Of a stretch of DNA of 64,000 nt, positions 24,145 through 35,983 are shown one piece after another. The notes beneath the pieces were generated by a model that was not told the DNA's origin, did no database searches, and worked only from the letters and a program-made list of their open reading frames with translations. The position numbers and the translations under genes are program-made. Positions within the stretch are counted from its first letter, which is position 1. Every line of letters begins with the position of its first letter. This stretch comes from Pollenia angustigena (Eukaryota > Arthropoda > Insecta > Diptera > Polleniidae): contig OV884058.1 of the NCBI GenBank assembly GCA_930367215.1, positions 201,766,208 to 201,830,207 of the forward strand. Reading direction: 5' to 3'.

Positions 24145-24490
24145 TCGGGTGATTTTTTAAGAGCTATTGGAAAGTTTAAAAAAATCACATAAAATTCAGA
24201 AAAATTCATGAAATCTTTCTTTGAATCGATAGTACGGTCCATATAATTTAATGTTTGAAGACTATTTCATGCAAATGTTGACCGTGACTGCGCCTCAAAT
24301 GGTCCATCCGCTTAGTCCAATTTTGGCATACTCTTTCCAACATTTCGGCCGGTATCTCATGAATAAATGCTTCAATGTTGTCTTCCATGCGTCAATTGAA
24401 GCGGGCATTAGACTTTAGACTATTTTTTGTCTAAAGGCGTTAAATCGTACGATCTAGGCGGCCAATTGACCGGTCCTGAACCGAACTCCG
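24145..24490 (-). pseudogene. Tc1/mariner-type transposase, C-terminal remnant
   Basis: On the minus strand, pieces read IHEIPAEMLERVCQNWTKRM and MDHLRRSHGQHLHEIVFKH, the typical end of a DDE-type Tc1/mariner-like transposase, with an upstream remnant where R-I-R...GRLD can be glimpsed. Stops and frameshifts are present. A terminal repeat-like end (ATCGGGTGATTTTTTAAGAG) lies at about 24146-24165. The other end was not found, so only the 3' part of the element remains. Confidence 0.7.
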
Positions 24491-25921
24491 AGTCAGCTGA
24501 TTTAAAACATATCTAAAAAATGTTCACCTAAAATAAAAATATATTTTTTAATTCTAAATTATGAATTAAAAAATTAAATTAGATCTTACCTGACCATTTT
24601 TCAGACGCAAATCACAAATAAATTTCATTTTGTTTGTTTATCAAATAGCAGAGGCCTAAGCCGATCTAATTTGACGCCGAAAGTGATTTGTTGCAAAAAT
24701 TGCTAGCCGCAGGTTGAATTCGGATGTTAAGGCGACCGTACACGACATGTTATTGCCATCTGACATATCAAATTTTCCACTGCAAAATACCTTTTACCTT
24801 TTTGTTACCTTTTTAACTTTGCTTCTGTAAAAGTCAGATGCAAAGTCATCTGACAAAATTTCAATAAGAGCGTGCTCTATTTTCTTCTGACAAAACATCT
24901 GACATCAGAAATCAATTACGAAAAGAAACCGGCAGTGGCGTCCAATATTGACGGAATCATTAGCCGGCTGAAGTTAACATTTTACAATACCGAGATATGT
25001 TTGATCATCGCACCATTGAATAGAATTTATGTAAATATATATATAAAAACCGTTTCATTATAATATCCTAAATTGGTATCTTTGAATTAAATGAAAAAAA
25101 TTTTAAGATGGTTAAACTTTTTTACGGCGTAAATAAAAATTTTCGTGGCGGCATTTTTATTTTGGGTTTTGCAATAACTATGCGAAAAAAACCGAGACAA
25201 TGTCAGAAGCAAATTACATGTAACTTTGTGACCGAAAATTATAAACCTTCTGTAAAACAACAATTTTGACAGACATGCACAATAACATGTGATTTAAGAA
25301 CAGTGACGGGCACATTTGCAAATCCTATCTACGCGTGCATAGGAATAAAAATGCTGCTTGTGTGACGTCGACACATATACACTATAAACATCTACGTGTG
25401 GTCTGTGACAATGTACGTTCGGCTGTTGCTTTGTTGTTATTTCGTCAACACAAGCATAAATGTGATAGTATGTGTGTGCCCTTCACTGCTTTAGAAGTTG
25501 ACAAGTCAGATGTAAAAAACAACAAGCCGGAAAACTAATACGGCTCAGCTCAGCCGCTCAGCGCATGTCTCTTCTGATTAGTTACGACAGCACAATAAAC
25601 AAAGCAAGCAAAGTTCTATTCATTTAAACTTTTTGCTTACAAAGTAACAACAATATTTTAAACAATTGTAAAATGTTAGAACATTAGAACATTATGACAA
25701 TATAACATTAATTTTGTTTTAAATGTAAGTTAGGCGAATGAAGTTTTCGTCCGAAATCTTGAGACAGGTAGTAAGAAAAGTCAACCAATGCAACGATTAA
25801 CACTTTAAAACAACAGATATATTCCGGGTCCCTATGATTGACGAAGTTGATTAAACGAGTCCAAGTATCCGTTGAAATTAGTTTTCCGAAGATCTCCGAT
25901 ATATTTATATCATATATACAG
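24491..25921. other. Noncoding stretch, nothing firm recognised
   Basis: Possible faint inverted words (CACGACATGTTATTG near 24750; ACAATAACATGT near 25280) hint at an old element. Frames at 24872 and 25335 lack recognisable domains. Confidence 0.35.
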
Positions 25922-25923
25922 TA

Positions 25924-27308
25924 GAGCGACTCAAGTTGTATGGAAGCAAAATTCGTACTCGATGTACCCTCCTAAAAATGAACCTTGGACATTTTTAAGA
26001 TGACATTTTAAATATTACGGCTCCAGGGTTGACCTCTCGTGAGGGTCTATTTTTGCATGTTTTGTTACTTTAAGAATCTGTGTCCTTACCAACATATACA
26101 AGTTGGGTATCGTAAGAAAGGTTTTTTTAAGGCGCGTCTAACTGTATATAAAATTTGTCCACGGACGATCATCCATGTCCTTTTTTTTAAGGATTTTCTG
26201 TAAAAAAAACGGTTTTTGAATTTTTTGTTCGGGGTTGTTTGTAATAATAGTGCCAAATTAACATATTTTAATCTTCAGTCGATTTAATTAAATACGTGTC
26301 TCAGCTTTTTTTGAAATTCGTGCTAGTTCGCGTTTTGACAAAAATGCAATGGGATGGTAGCCCTTTGTTTTAAATAGGGAAATATGGGTATCAAATTTTT
26401 TCTTTTGCCAAGTACATCAGCTTTGTATGTAAATAATATGGATTTTTGCAAATTATATGCATTTTACACGGTGCTCTGGAATATATAAAAATGCAATTTT
26501 TAGTAACTCTTATATGAATGCGGGTTAAGTTTCTAGATCATGTATAAATGAAAATAGGACTAAAGAAAGAAAAAAAGAAATGATCCACTACTTAAATTTT
26601 TTTTAATTTGCGAAAAAAAATATGCCGCCAAAAAGTCGTGGATCGTTTCTTTTTTTCATTCTTTAGTCCTATTTTCATCCATACATGATCTAGAAACTAA
26701 GTCCGCTATCATATTAGAGTTACTAAAAAATTGCATTTATATATATTCCAGAGCACCGTGTAAAATGCATCTTATTTGCACAAATCAAAATTATTTACAT
26801 ACAAAGATGAAATACTTGGCAAAAGATAAAATTTGATACCCATATTGCCCTATTTAAAACAAAGGGTTACCACCCCATTGCATTTTTTTCAAAACGCGAA
26901 CTAGCACGAATTTCAAAAAAAGCTGAGACACGTATTTAATTAAATCGGCTGAAGATTAAAATATGTTAATTTGGCACTATTATTACAAACAACCCCGAAC
27001 AAAAAATTCAAAAACCGTTTTTTTTACAGAAAATCCTTAAAAAAAAGGACATGGATGATCGTCCTTGGACACATTTTATATACAGTTAGACGCGTCTTAA
27101 AAAAACCTTTCTTACGATACCCAACTTGTATATGTTGGTAAGGACACAGATTCTTAAAGTAACAAAACATGCAAAAATACCCCTTTTTCAAATTGGTCCA
27201 GCTCACGAGAGGTCAACCCTGGAGCCGAAATGTTTAAAATGTAATCTTAAAAAAGTCCAAGGTTCATTTTTAGGAGGGTACATCGAGCACTTTTTTGGTG
27301 AGTCGCTC
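25924..27308. mobile_element. Giant foldback element, 1385 bp, flanked by TA
   Basis: The whole element is a palindrome. GAGCGACTCAAGTTG... at the left is mirrored at the right end, and arms of about 650 bp meet near 26600 (GTCCTATTTTCAT / ATGAAAATAGGAC). TA flanks both ends, as with Tc1/mariner-type insertions. Arms differ by scattered changes, so the copy is not brand new. There is no transposase frame. A single-arm copy lies at 56302-56884. Confidence 0.8.
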
Positions 27309-27310
27309 TA

Positions 27311-28960
27311 ATATACAGCCTTGTCACAGTGTAAAATTCCGTTCGGAACCGAAGAAAGCATATTTGTTTATTGCTAGAAAGTGTTTTTTGATAGTTTTGT
27401 GGCCTTTTAGATGCAAAAACTCCCAATCCGCTCCTGAAAACAAAATTAGTTTTATTTCGAAAATTTTTTTATTTTTCTGAAACACCAAACTACGGAATAA
27501 ATTCCGAACGTTACCGAACGTACTCTGTACTCTGTGGCATGGCTGATAGTCTAGAATATTGAAATTCAGCCAGTTCGGCCCATAAATAACTGAGATTTGA
27601 GCGAAAAACGAACGCCTCTAATTATAAACCAGAAAAAAATCCCGTATTGTTGTTGTTTTTTATTTAATTTTTTAAGTTTTAATGTGCCGACCTTTTTAGT
27701 AATATGATGACGGGTACTTAAGGGGCGACAGGAATATAGCACAGCACTCCTACTAGTTTTTATATGCAGTTTGACATTCAATATTTACCATAGTGACGGG
27801 CATAATATTCTAACTTCAATAGATAAACTTTATACAAGCAATAAATAAACAGCTACCTTATCAACGCCACCTTCGAATAATAACACCATGACTAAAATCT
27901 TTCCAATTTTTTTACTCACTCTCATCTAAAATCACAAACTTGCGTAAATAAACTTAATGATTCAAGCTATTCAAAGCTATTTATAATTTTAAAGAATTTA
28001 TTCTTTCTCAAATCTGTTTTTTGTTGTTGTTTGTATTTATTGATCAATGAAAACATGCCACTTTGAATTTGAACGTAATTATTTTATTCGATTTTCGATT
28101 TATTTTTCGTTTCAACAAACTCTTAAGCAATTGAAAACGCATTAATCAAAGTCAATAATTTTCCGAATATTTGTGCCATTTCAAAAAAAAAAAAAAAATA
28201 GAAGAAAAGGTAATTTTCGTGACTAATATAAAAATTTTTGTAAATAAATTTTAAAATTTTCAATAGTTTTCTTATTTTTATTTTGTTAACAAGGTTAATG
28301 TCAACTTTTGTGCTGGTTTTTTTTTTTTTTGTTGTCTGGGTTTTATTTAAAACAAAAATGCCTTTGGCATTGAACTTTTTTGTGTCTGTTATTTTTTTTA
28401 TTGTGTTTGTTTTAGTTTTTCTTAAAGAAACAATAAATTTTTATTGTTTAATTATTTAATTTTTTTCTATTTTTTCAAGCATTTATAAAAAAAAAAACAT
28501 TTACTTGTCTCGTTAGTTAGTAATTTTGGAATGTTTTTTTATCTAAATAAATAAAAAAAATTTAAAAAAATTCAGGCCTGGGAAAGGCCTTAAGAATATA
28601 ATAAATTAATGTTATTTATTAGTTTGGATTTATGACCTTCAAGGAAGAAAAAAATTAACGAAGACGTTAAAAGTAATTGACCAATCAAGTAAAAATCGAA
28701 TAATTTGTGTGCTAGACGTTTAAAGTGTAAGTTAGTCTTTGTATGACTAAAGAGATTTTTTAAATCACACGTGGAGGTATTTAGATTTTTTTGTATCTAG
28801 AACATTTAAGTTACATCATGTCTTCACAAGCCATACATTTACTATGTATTATTAATACTAAGATAGTGCTAGTGTTAGGTGTCGACTGCCGAGGTAAAAG
28901 TGTTGGTGTTTTAACAGCTTTTTTAAGCAATCTGTCTTGAAAACTCTTTTTATAATATAA
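27311..28960. other. Noncoding AT-rich stretch
   Basis: No exon or bounded repeat seen; several poly-T and poly-A tracts around 28180-28500. Confidence 0.35.
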
Positions 28961-29406
28961 CTAGCTGACCCGACAGACGTTGTCCTGTCCAAATTAGGAA
29001 AAATGTTTGCGTTCGATTTTTAAAATCCGTTAAAAAGATACGAACATTTGAAAGAAAATCGAAAAAAGTGAGCGGGGCAAAATTATCTTTCCGTTAAAAC
29101 CTAAGTTGAACCATGGCGATAATTTTTAATAAAAAATCGTCCAAATTATATAGATGTCATTGTTGGTGCAATATGAAAATTGGATTTTGCCACGCCCCTC
29201 CGCCCGCAGACCGAAAATCAAAAATCAGATTTCACAGTGTTACCCGCCTAAATATTCTGAAGATTTCCTGAAAATTTCATCAAAATCGGCCCAGCCGTTT
29301 TGGAGTCCATACGTTAGGTACATACATACATACACACATACATACATACATACATACATACATACATACATACATACATACATACATACATACATACATA
29401 CATACA

Positions 29407-29440
<34 letters not shown>

Positions 29441-29470
29441 CATACATACATCCTGTTTTATATATAGAAA
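28961..29470 (+). mobile_element. Retroelement-like 3' end with (TACA)n tail
   Basis: It starts CTAGCTGACCCGACAGACGT, runs through AAAATTTCATCAAAATCGGC and CCAGCCGTTTTGGAGT, then a (TACA)n array at about 29317-29451. This design (degenerate end, simple-repeat tail) is like the 3' ends of RTE-type LINEs in arthropods; the class is inferred. The YIHT-repeat open frames over it are translated microsatellite. Confidence 0.45.
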
Positions 29471-29549
29471 GATAGATAGATATATTGATTTTCTAACCTG
29501 GTTTTTACACATGAAAGTGCAATTCCAAAAAACTCAATACACTAACGGC

Positions 29550-29658
29550 CGTATTCATAAAAATATTTTATATTTAATAAAGGTTTACAAAACAGATTTT
29601 CTATGAAAAAATTCCTTAATAAGCGTTTGTTAAATTTAATAATCATTTATGAATACGG
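29550..29658. mobile_element. Small hairpin, CGTATTCATAAA ends, 109 bp
   Basis: CGTATTCATAAA at 29550 is mirrored by TTTATGAATACG at 29657. Inner words AAATATTTTATATTTAATAA also pair partly. Confidence 0.55.
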
Positions 29659-30295
29659 GGGTTACTCTTTTTCACTAATTCTATCACAGTTTTCGTATTT
29701 GCAGCTTCACTTGCAAGATATTGCTAAAGACAGTGATTTTTTGACACGTGTCAAAAATGTAAACGGTGTTACCAAATTTACTTGATTGCGGTTACAATAA
29801 TCATAGTTCAAGGCGAATTCAGTACAGTTAAACTTAGCAGCCCTGCTGATAACTTTGTGTCTAACTTTATAATTGTTGGATGTCAAAATTTTGCTTTTTA
29901 TCTTCTGTTTTTGACGTTGTACAGTGATGTTACAAAAAGAAGCTGAATGTGGTTTTTGTACTTGTTTTAGTACCGAGATTACCTGAAATGAATTCGCTTT
30001 GTTATAGTTAAATCTTTTTTTAAATACCCTGCAGGAAATGTCACTAGTAAATCTGTACTGATTCACTATTGATAAAGTCACCAGTACAAGTGACTTAGTA
30101 TACCCCAGACAATGTTATTTACTATAGACATTTAACATGTGCGTGTCATTGAAAATCTTCTACTGACGTTGGTACTTTTGACTAGGTAGTTCTTTTGGGA
30201 ACATATGTAGACATTGGAACCTGAGAATCACTAGTACATTTTAGTAAATCTCTTCTACACTTTTGGTACGAATTCGTAACAATCTTTTTTTATAA

Positions 30296-30614
30296 TTGCT
30301 TAAACTTTTATAGAAGTTTTACTTCTCAGTTGTTATCGATAGAATTTTTTCGTATTAAAGGCGAATATTTTCTGCACCTAATTTCACTAGGGGTCTTCTA
30401 AGACAAAAAAATCGTGCAATGTATGTAAAACGGGTTTTCGAAAACTTCAAAAATTTCAAGGCCCGGAATTTTGAAAATCCGTTTTATATACTTTGCACGA
30501 TTTTTTGGTCTTAGAAGACCCCTAGTGAAATTAGGTGCAGAAAATATTCGCCTCTAATACGAAAAAATTCTATCGATAACAACTGAGAAGTATAATTCCT
30601 ATAAAAGTTAAACC
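30296..30614. mobile_element. Almost perfect palindrome, about 320 bp
   Basis: ACTTCTCAGTTGTTATCGAT, AGGCGAATATTTTCTGCACC and AGGGGTCTTCTAAGAC are each mirrored on the other side of a centre near 30455. Very few mismatches separate the arms, implying a young copy or arm correction. It is noncoding. Confidence 0.75.
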
Positions 30615-32491
30615 ATTCCAAAAAAATATCTTATTCTCCTTACAAAAGCAAAGGAAATGTTAGCAAAACATGTTTAACATAACACGATAAACTTGTATGT
30701 TAATGTTGAAATTGCTTTTAATATGCACGTAAAAAAACACTATGGAAATATTAAGCCATTAATTGAATTTTTTGAACTGCTTAAGAGAAAAAGCGCATCA
30801 TCGTGCTTTCCAATTAAAGAGCTATTACAGTGCAGTAAATGCTATTTTAGTGCTGACACCAAAGAATGCTTTAAGCAAGGCGAATTCACTACAGGTGGCG
30901 GCAACACTAAAAAATTTAACAACAACTGAGGTTTTTTGCATCGAATTTTTAATGTAACGGTTTGAAATGTCAACCCGCTTTTTTAAGCATAAAGCAGTCC
31001 TCCATAAAGAACTCCCCATACAAAAATCATTCATCAGAAGGTTTGTAAGCAATTATTTGTCATATTTATAGCAACAACCTGCTTTTTTGGAGCATATTTT
31101 TTGTAAGTGTTATGCAAAGCCTTATGTTTTTGCAAAAGTGCCCCTTTGCATACCGTCTAGACTAGCCATCGCTATGTCAAACAACAAACAATTACAAGTG
31201 CACAAATAAACGCCCTCTTTATTGTTAGCGTTACTTTTTATATGAGCTGACTCGCCATACGTATTCCCAACATCAAACAACAAGAACAATTGTGCGTCGG
31301 TAATTCTTCCAACGTTTTGTCCATGAACACACATAACAATGGATAGTCTGGACGGATTGTAAGGTCGTAGCTCTGAAAAAAGTTCAATAGCACTGAATTT
31401 TCCATGTCTGAAATTTCCACTTGAATTGAAATTAAAACAAAAGTACACCAAGTTTAATAACTTTCCTTCAACTGTTTATACCATGAGCCTTTTATACGGC
31501 CTAGACGCTATTAAAAGTAAATTTGTGTACTTTCATCAATAAATTATAATTGCTTTAATTTATTTTGCACTTTATTAATGAATTTATGAAAATAATCATT
31601 CACGTTTAACTTATAAAGAAAAAATTAATAAATTAAAATACCTCCAACGCTTTTAGTTTTAAAAACATTTCACAAAATTTCCACGTTATTAGTCATTTTT
31701 ATTAGTGCATATTTCTTTTAATAAATATTTCTTATTTTAAATATTTTTTAAAAATTAACCTATAAATAGAGTTGTAAATCTTAAAATAAACAATTCGACC
31801 GACGCATTCCATTTTGATGGCCATTTAAAGAAAAAGTGTGAGTGAAACACTAGCAAAAGCAAATAAAAGCGAAAAAAGCTCAAAAGGCGTTTCTAATCAA
31901 AAAAGCTTTAATTTTTTGCATTGAACATACAAATTTATGTTTTTTTTTTTTAATTTTTTTTATATGTTTGCTTAAAAACAAAATATGTCTTTTATTAATT
32001 TAGTAATCAGTAGGGAAACCGTAAAAGTGCAATTGCATGTTTTTCCTTGTGCGACCAATACAGGCAAAAACAATTATCCTTATAACGGTACTCGATCTCG
32101 TAAACGTTAGTCGTTACGTCGTTGTTAAGTAACTCACAGCATGTGTTCTTTAATATACTACAAAAAACAACTCGTTTACGAGAACTATAACCGTAATATG
32201 GCTGAATATACATATTTATCCGTTTTAGACGTTTTTATGAATTTGGCATCAATTTGTGTGTGCATATTTTTACATATTTTACACTTTGCAGCATATTTTA
32301 CTCAAAAGAGCATTAAACAGAATTTTTAAGTTCTTAGAACTTATTCGACATTTTTATAGCATATTTCGAGCATTTTAATTTTTTGTTAATACTTACAAGT
32401 GCTTTTGCAGCAAGAAGAAATTTTTGTAATCAAAGCTATTTTTGGGAGTTACTTTTGGTTAACAGATGGCTTTTTTTGTCTGTTTGCCTAA
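30615..32491. other. Noncoding stretch, no supported gene
   Basis: Several short overlapping frames (30693-31451) show no domain. GGCGAATTCACTAC near 30880 echoes words at 29811 and 45840, probably shared repeat sequence. Confidence 0.35.
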
Positions 32492-33012
32492 GGGCACTGC
32501 TACACGTTCAATAAATATCGTGATATTTCTAGTATCACGATATTTATTGGACGTGTAGCATGTAATATTGATGGATCGCATTCCATATTGCAGAATGGCC
32601 TAAAATATGAAATCCAGATCGCGGATCGTGGATCGCGTGATTAATATTAAACGTGTAGCATTTTCATGATAATAAATCATGATACCTCAGTAAAAACTGG
32701 CAAATAAAAGAAAATACGCAGTGAAAAAAATTAAACAAATGAAAAGTAAAACACAATTGACAAAATTTGTGTATTTTTTGCTCCACATTTTTCTTTCCAC
32801 TTTTTTCTTCAATGAAAAAGCAAGCAAACTAGCTAAATAGGCTTCCTTTTGGGTTTCTCGCGACATTGATCAACGACCCGCACAGAACAAAAATAACATT
32901 AATACTGACGCGATAAATATTGAACATGTAGCATACGCCCGTGATCCATCAATATTTTAAAATGGATCGCGATCCAAATATCACGATATTTATTGAACGT
33001 GTAGCAGTGCCC
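32492..33012. mobile_element. MITE, 521 bp, flanked by TAA duplications
   Basis: GGGCACTGCTACACGTTCAA at the left and its inverse at the right are perfect over more than 30 bp. TAA lies at 32489-32491 and 33013-33015. The subterminal block ATATCGTGATATTT with CACGTGTAGCA-like words is repeated inside near 32560 and 32655. The 3-bp TAA duplication fits PIF/Harbinger-type non-autonomous elements. Confidence 0.85.
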
Positions 33013-33015
33013 TAA

Positions 33016-34515
33016 CGTGTTGCTTCAATATTGACATCTACACTTTATTTTGTCTCTAAATATCAATGTTCTATGTAACATTTTTTATTTACAGTATGCA
33101 CTATTTTAGGGTTGTATGGGACAATTTACAACTTAAACAGCCTGGGGCACTCATTATCGTTCTTAAGCGCCCACTAACTATCGACTTTTCGGTCGTCTGG
33201 CTTTGCGTTTCTAACGTAATCCATTTATTTTTTTTTTTTTCAAATTACTATAATGCCACATCAACTATTCCACAAATTAAACGCTAGTTTGGAAATGAAA
33301 ATCGGCTAAACATTTAAATTAACCCTCTAATGCCAAGTTTCAGAATAAATGGAAATATATAATGTCGATAATTTGTTAAGGGTATTTTTGGGCCTCTGAG
33401 TACAAAAAATAAAATGTTTAAGCCCGTACAATAAGTCGTTTACGTTCCGGGTGAAAACATATCAAGGAGTACCTTGAGGAACCCTTGGGGCATCTGGTAA
33501 TAGAAACACATTTAATTTGTCAGAATTCTATTTGTTAGTTTGTATTGAAAATAACAATTTTATTATTTGAGCAGCATGAATGAAGTTTGCATTTTGAACA
33601 AAAGCATTGTGTTCGAGATTGTTTACAATGCTTTAAGAGCTTTTAATAGCTCTCGAAGCTTCTACAAATATTTTTCTAGATCTTCAAGCAATTGTAAAAA
33701 ACGGAAATTGATATAAGTTAATTATGTATTGGTCGTAAGTAGAAGTTTTGTAAAGCATGCCTTGAGGCACTCTTAGGCATTAGAGGGTAAAGGCATAAAA
33801 ATACAAATCTGTGCTACTTGATTTGCTGCGAATGACAAGAAAGCAGTAAACAAAGTCCTAGGATGGCGCAAATTTTTATGAAAACTATTACGTTATCATT
33901 TGCTTGCATTGTTGATCGACTTGTCGTGGTAAAAATTTTAATAATGGGTCATATCAGTAGTTTGTCGGAAGCGGCCGACATCGTGGGCCAGGCTGTAAGT
34001 GTTGATCCAGAGAAGGCAAAAAGCTCTTGGCAACCTTGTTTAACTCAATTTTGTAACTTTACTTTATTTGGAAATAGTAGAATAGAAATAAGAGGCTATA
34101 AACTTGATTATCTTCATATTTTTGTTGTTTAACATACAACCCTGTAATATTGAGCCAGCGATATTTTAATCCAATTCAAGTTCTGGTTTAAGAGAAATGC
34201 TATTCAAAACTGTCAAATTTTATACATAAGGGAAAATTCCAGAAAAAGCCATTATGTTTATGAGTTTGGGCTACAAGTTTGTGTTGTCAAAAGGGTGATA
34301 CATAGCCTCCACCCTTTTGACAACTGATGAGAGAAAGTCTATAATTTTAAATATAATAACGTCTTTGTGCCTATTTAGCCATTTAGTTTTGTTCGAATTT
34401 AGATTTAATACGGCTTTCTTACTACAAACTTTATTACCAAACTTTTTCCAAATTTGGTTGTAATCGTTCCATATTTGGGCGTAGCTCTTATACAATTATC
34501 CATCCCAAAAATAGC
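33016..34515. other. Noncoding stretch, one doubtful short frame
   Basis: A frame at 33863-34132 has a codon-like look before a GCTGTAAGTG donor-like site at 33991, but no recognisable domain or partner exon. Otherwise nothing seen. Confidence 0.3.
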
Positions 34516-34523
34516 TTCTAATG

Positions 34524-35621
34524 TAGGGCTGCCAGAAGTTTGAACCTATCAACCAGGACACATAGAAAAAATGGATAAAAAATTACACCAACAAAAAAAT
34601 TTTTTTTACATGTGTATGTATATGTAAAAACCATCCATTTTTAATTTTTAAATCCAAAAATATATGAGGCTATTAGCGCAGAAGTGGTGTAACCCACAAT
34701 TTAATTTGGTTACGGTTCTGGTGTAAGAAATGTTCTTTACAGTGCAATAGTCGAGTTAGTCAACTGTTTGTATCCGAAACAGATGGCACTAGAAACATTG
34801 TGTTGCAAACCAAGAACAGTGCAAGAGTAGTGTTAACTCCTAATTATCTCATAGCCTCATATACAAAAAAAAATTACGTGTACTTCATGTACATAAAAAG
34901 ATGAAACATAATAAAAAGTTGAGCTTAAAGTGTTCTAAACTAAAATACTGTTCAGAAGATTGCACTTTTTCTAGAACTTAATTTCTGTCTTTGATATAGT
35001 TATAAAACAGGCAGCATGTCATTTTAAAATAAAACTTACATTGAATAATACTCTCCAGTGTTTCAGTCTTTAACGAGTTTATTTCTTTAGTCCATTGAGC
35101 AGACTAAGTACTCAACTTGAAAAAATCAAAATCATTTGATTTTTCTTCAACCAATTCGGCAACTGTCAAACTCATCAATTGACAAAGCCATACACGCTTT
35201 GATTTGGACAACAACCGACGCAGTTGACAATTGAATTGAAACGTTTATGGGCTGCTTTAGAGAAAGCCATTTGTTGTCGGTTTCCGATTACTTATAAAAG
35301 TTGTTTACACGGTATAACTTTTTACAGCAACTAGTTGAAACAACATTTGAAAGAGGTTCGAGTCTCATCTAATATCATTGCAAGCTTTTAATTAAACGAC
35401 GTTTACACCACATAACAGTTGAATTTAATTAAAATTCTTTATGCAATTGCCCTAAGTTAGCAGAAATCTTAAACTTTGTTAACAACTAAAACCAGCAAAA
35501 AACAAATTTTTTGTCTTGACCTGTTCAAAAAACCAGGACAATTTAATAGTGGACCAGGACACCAGGACAAGTAGTCTAAAACCAGGACAATCCTGGAAAA
35601 CCAGGACGTATGGCAGGCCTA
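34524..35621. mobile_element. hAT-type non-autonomous element, 1098 bp, 8-bp target duplication
   Basis: TTCTAATG is duplicated exactly at 34516-34523 and 35622-35629. The ends are TAGGGCTGCCAG and inverted TGGCAGGCCTA, resembling hAT termini. Subterminal CCAGGAC words are repeated about six times at the right (35531-35608) and once at the left, possible transposase-binding sites. No transposase frame remains. A smaller inverted-repeat unit (TATGAGGCTAT ends, about 34661-34862) is nested inside. Confidence 0.8.
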
Positions 35622-35983
35622 TTCTAATGCTATTACTTCATTATAATAGTTTATTTTGATCTAAAATTCAGTGACCATCCCTAAAATCACTTTAAGACTT
35701 AAAATATGTCTAATAGATGTTGATAAAGGCCGTTATAAACTATCTCACAAAGTGTTGAAAATAAATAAACAATAATTAGATCAGGGAAGCATTTTCATAA
35801 AATACGAAAGACTTTGTGGGATAGTGTGTAACGGCCTTAAGAACTATTGTTATGTAAATCTTAACCTTATAACAATTTTGTTCTTGTGGGTCCATAACTG
35901 CCTAGTAGTTCTAAAAATGGTATACTTTCGAAAATTCGTGTAAACACAATCAATTTAATTGCAATCACATGATTTCTCCTTAA

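Noticed and set aside
29154..29606. 150-residue frame with YIHT repeats and an antisense YVCM repeat frame
   Set aside because: Both are translations of the (TACA)n microsatellite at 29317-29451.
33863..34132. 89-residue frame followed by a donor-like GTAAGTG
   Set aside because: No recognised domain, no partner exon, no homologue recalled; left as doubtful.
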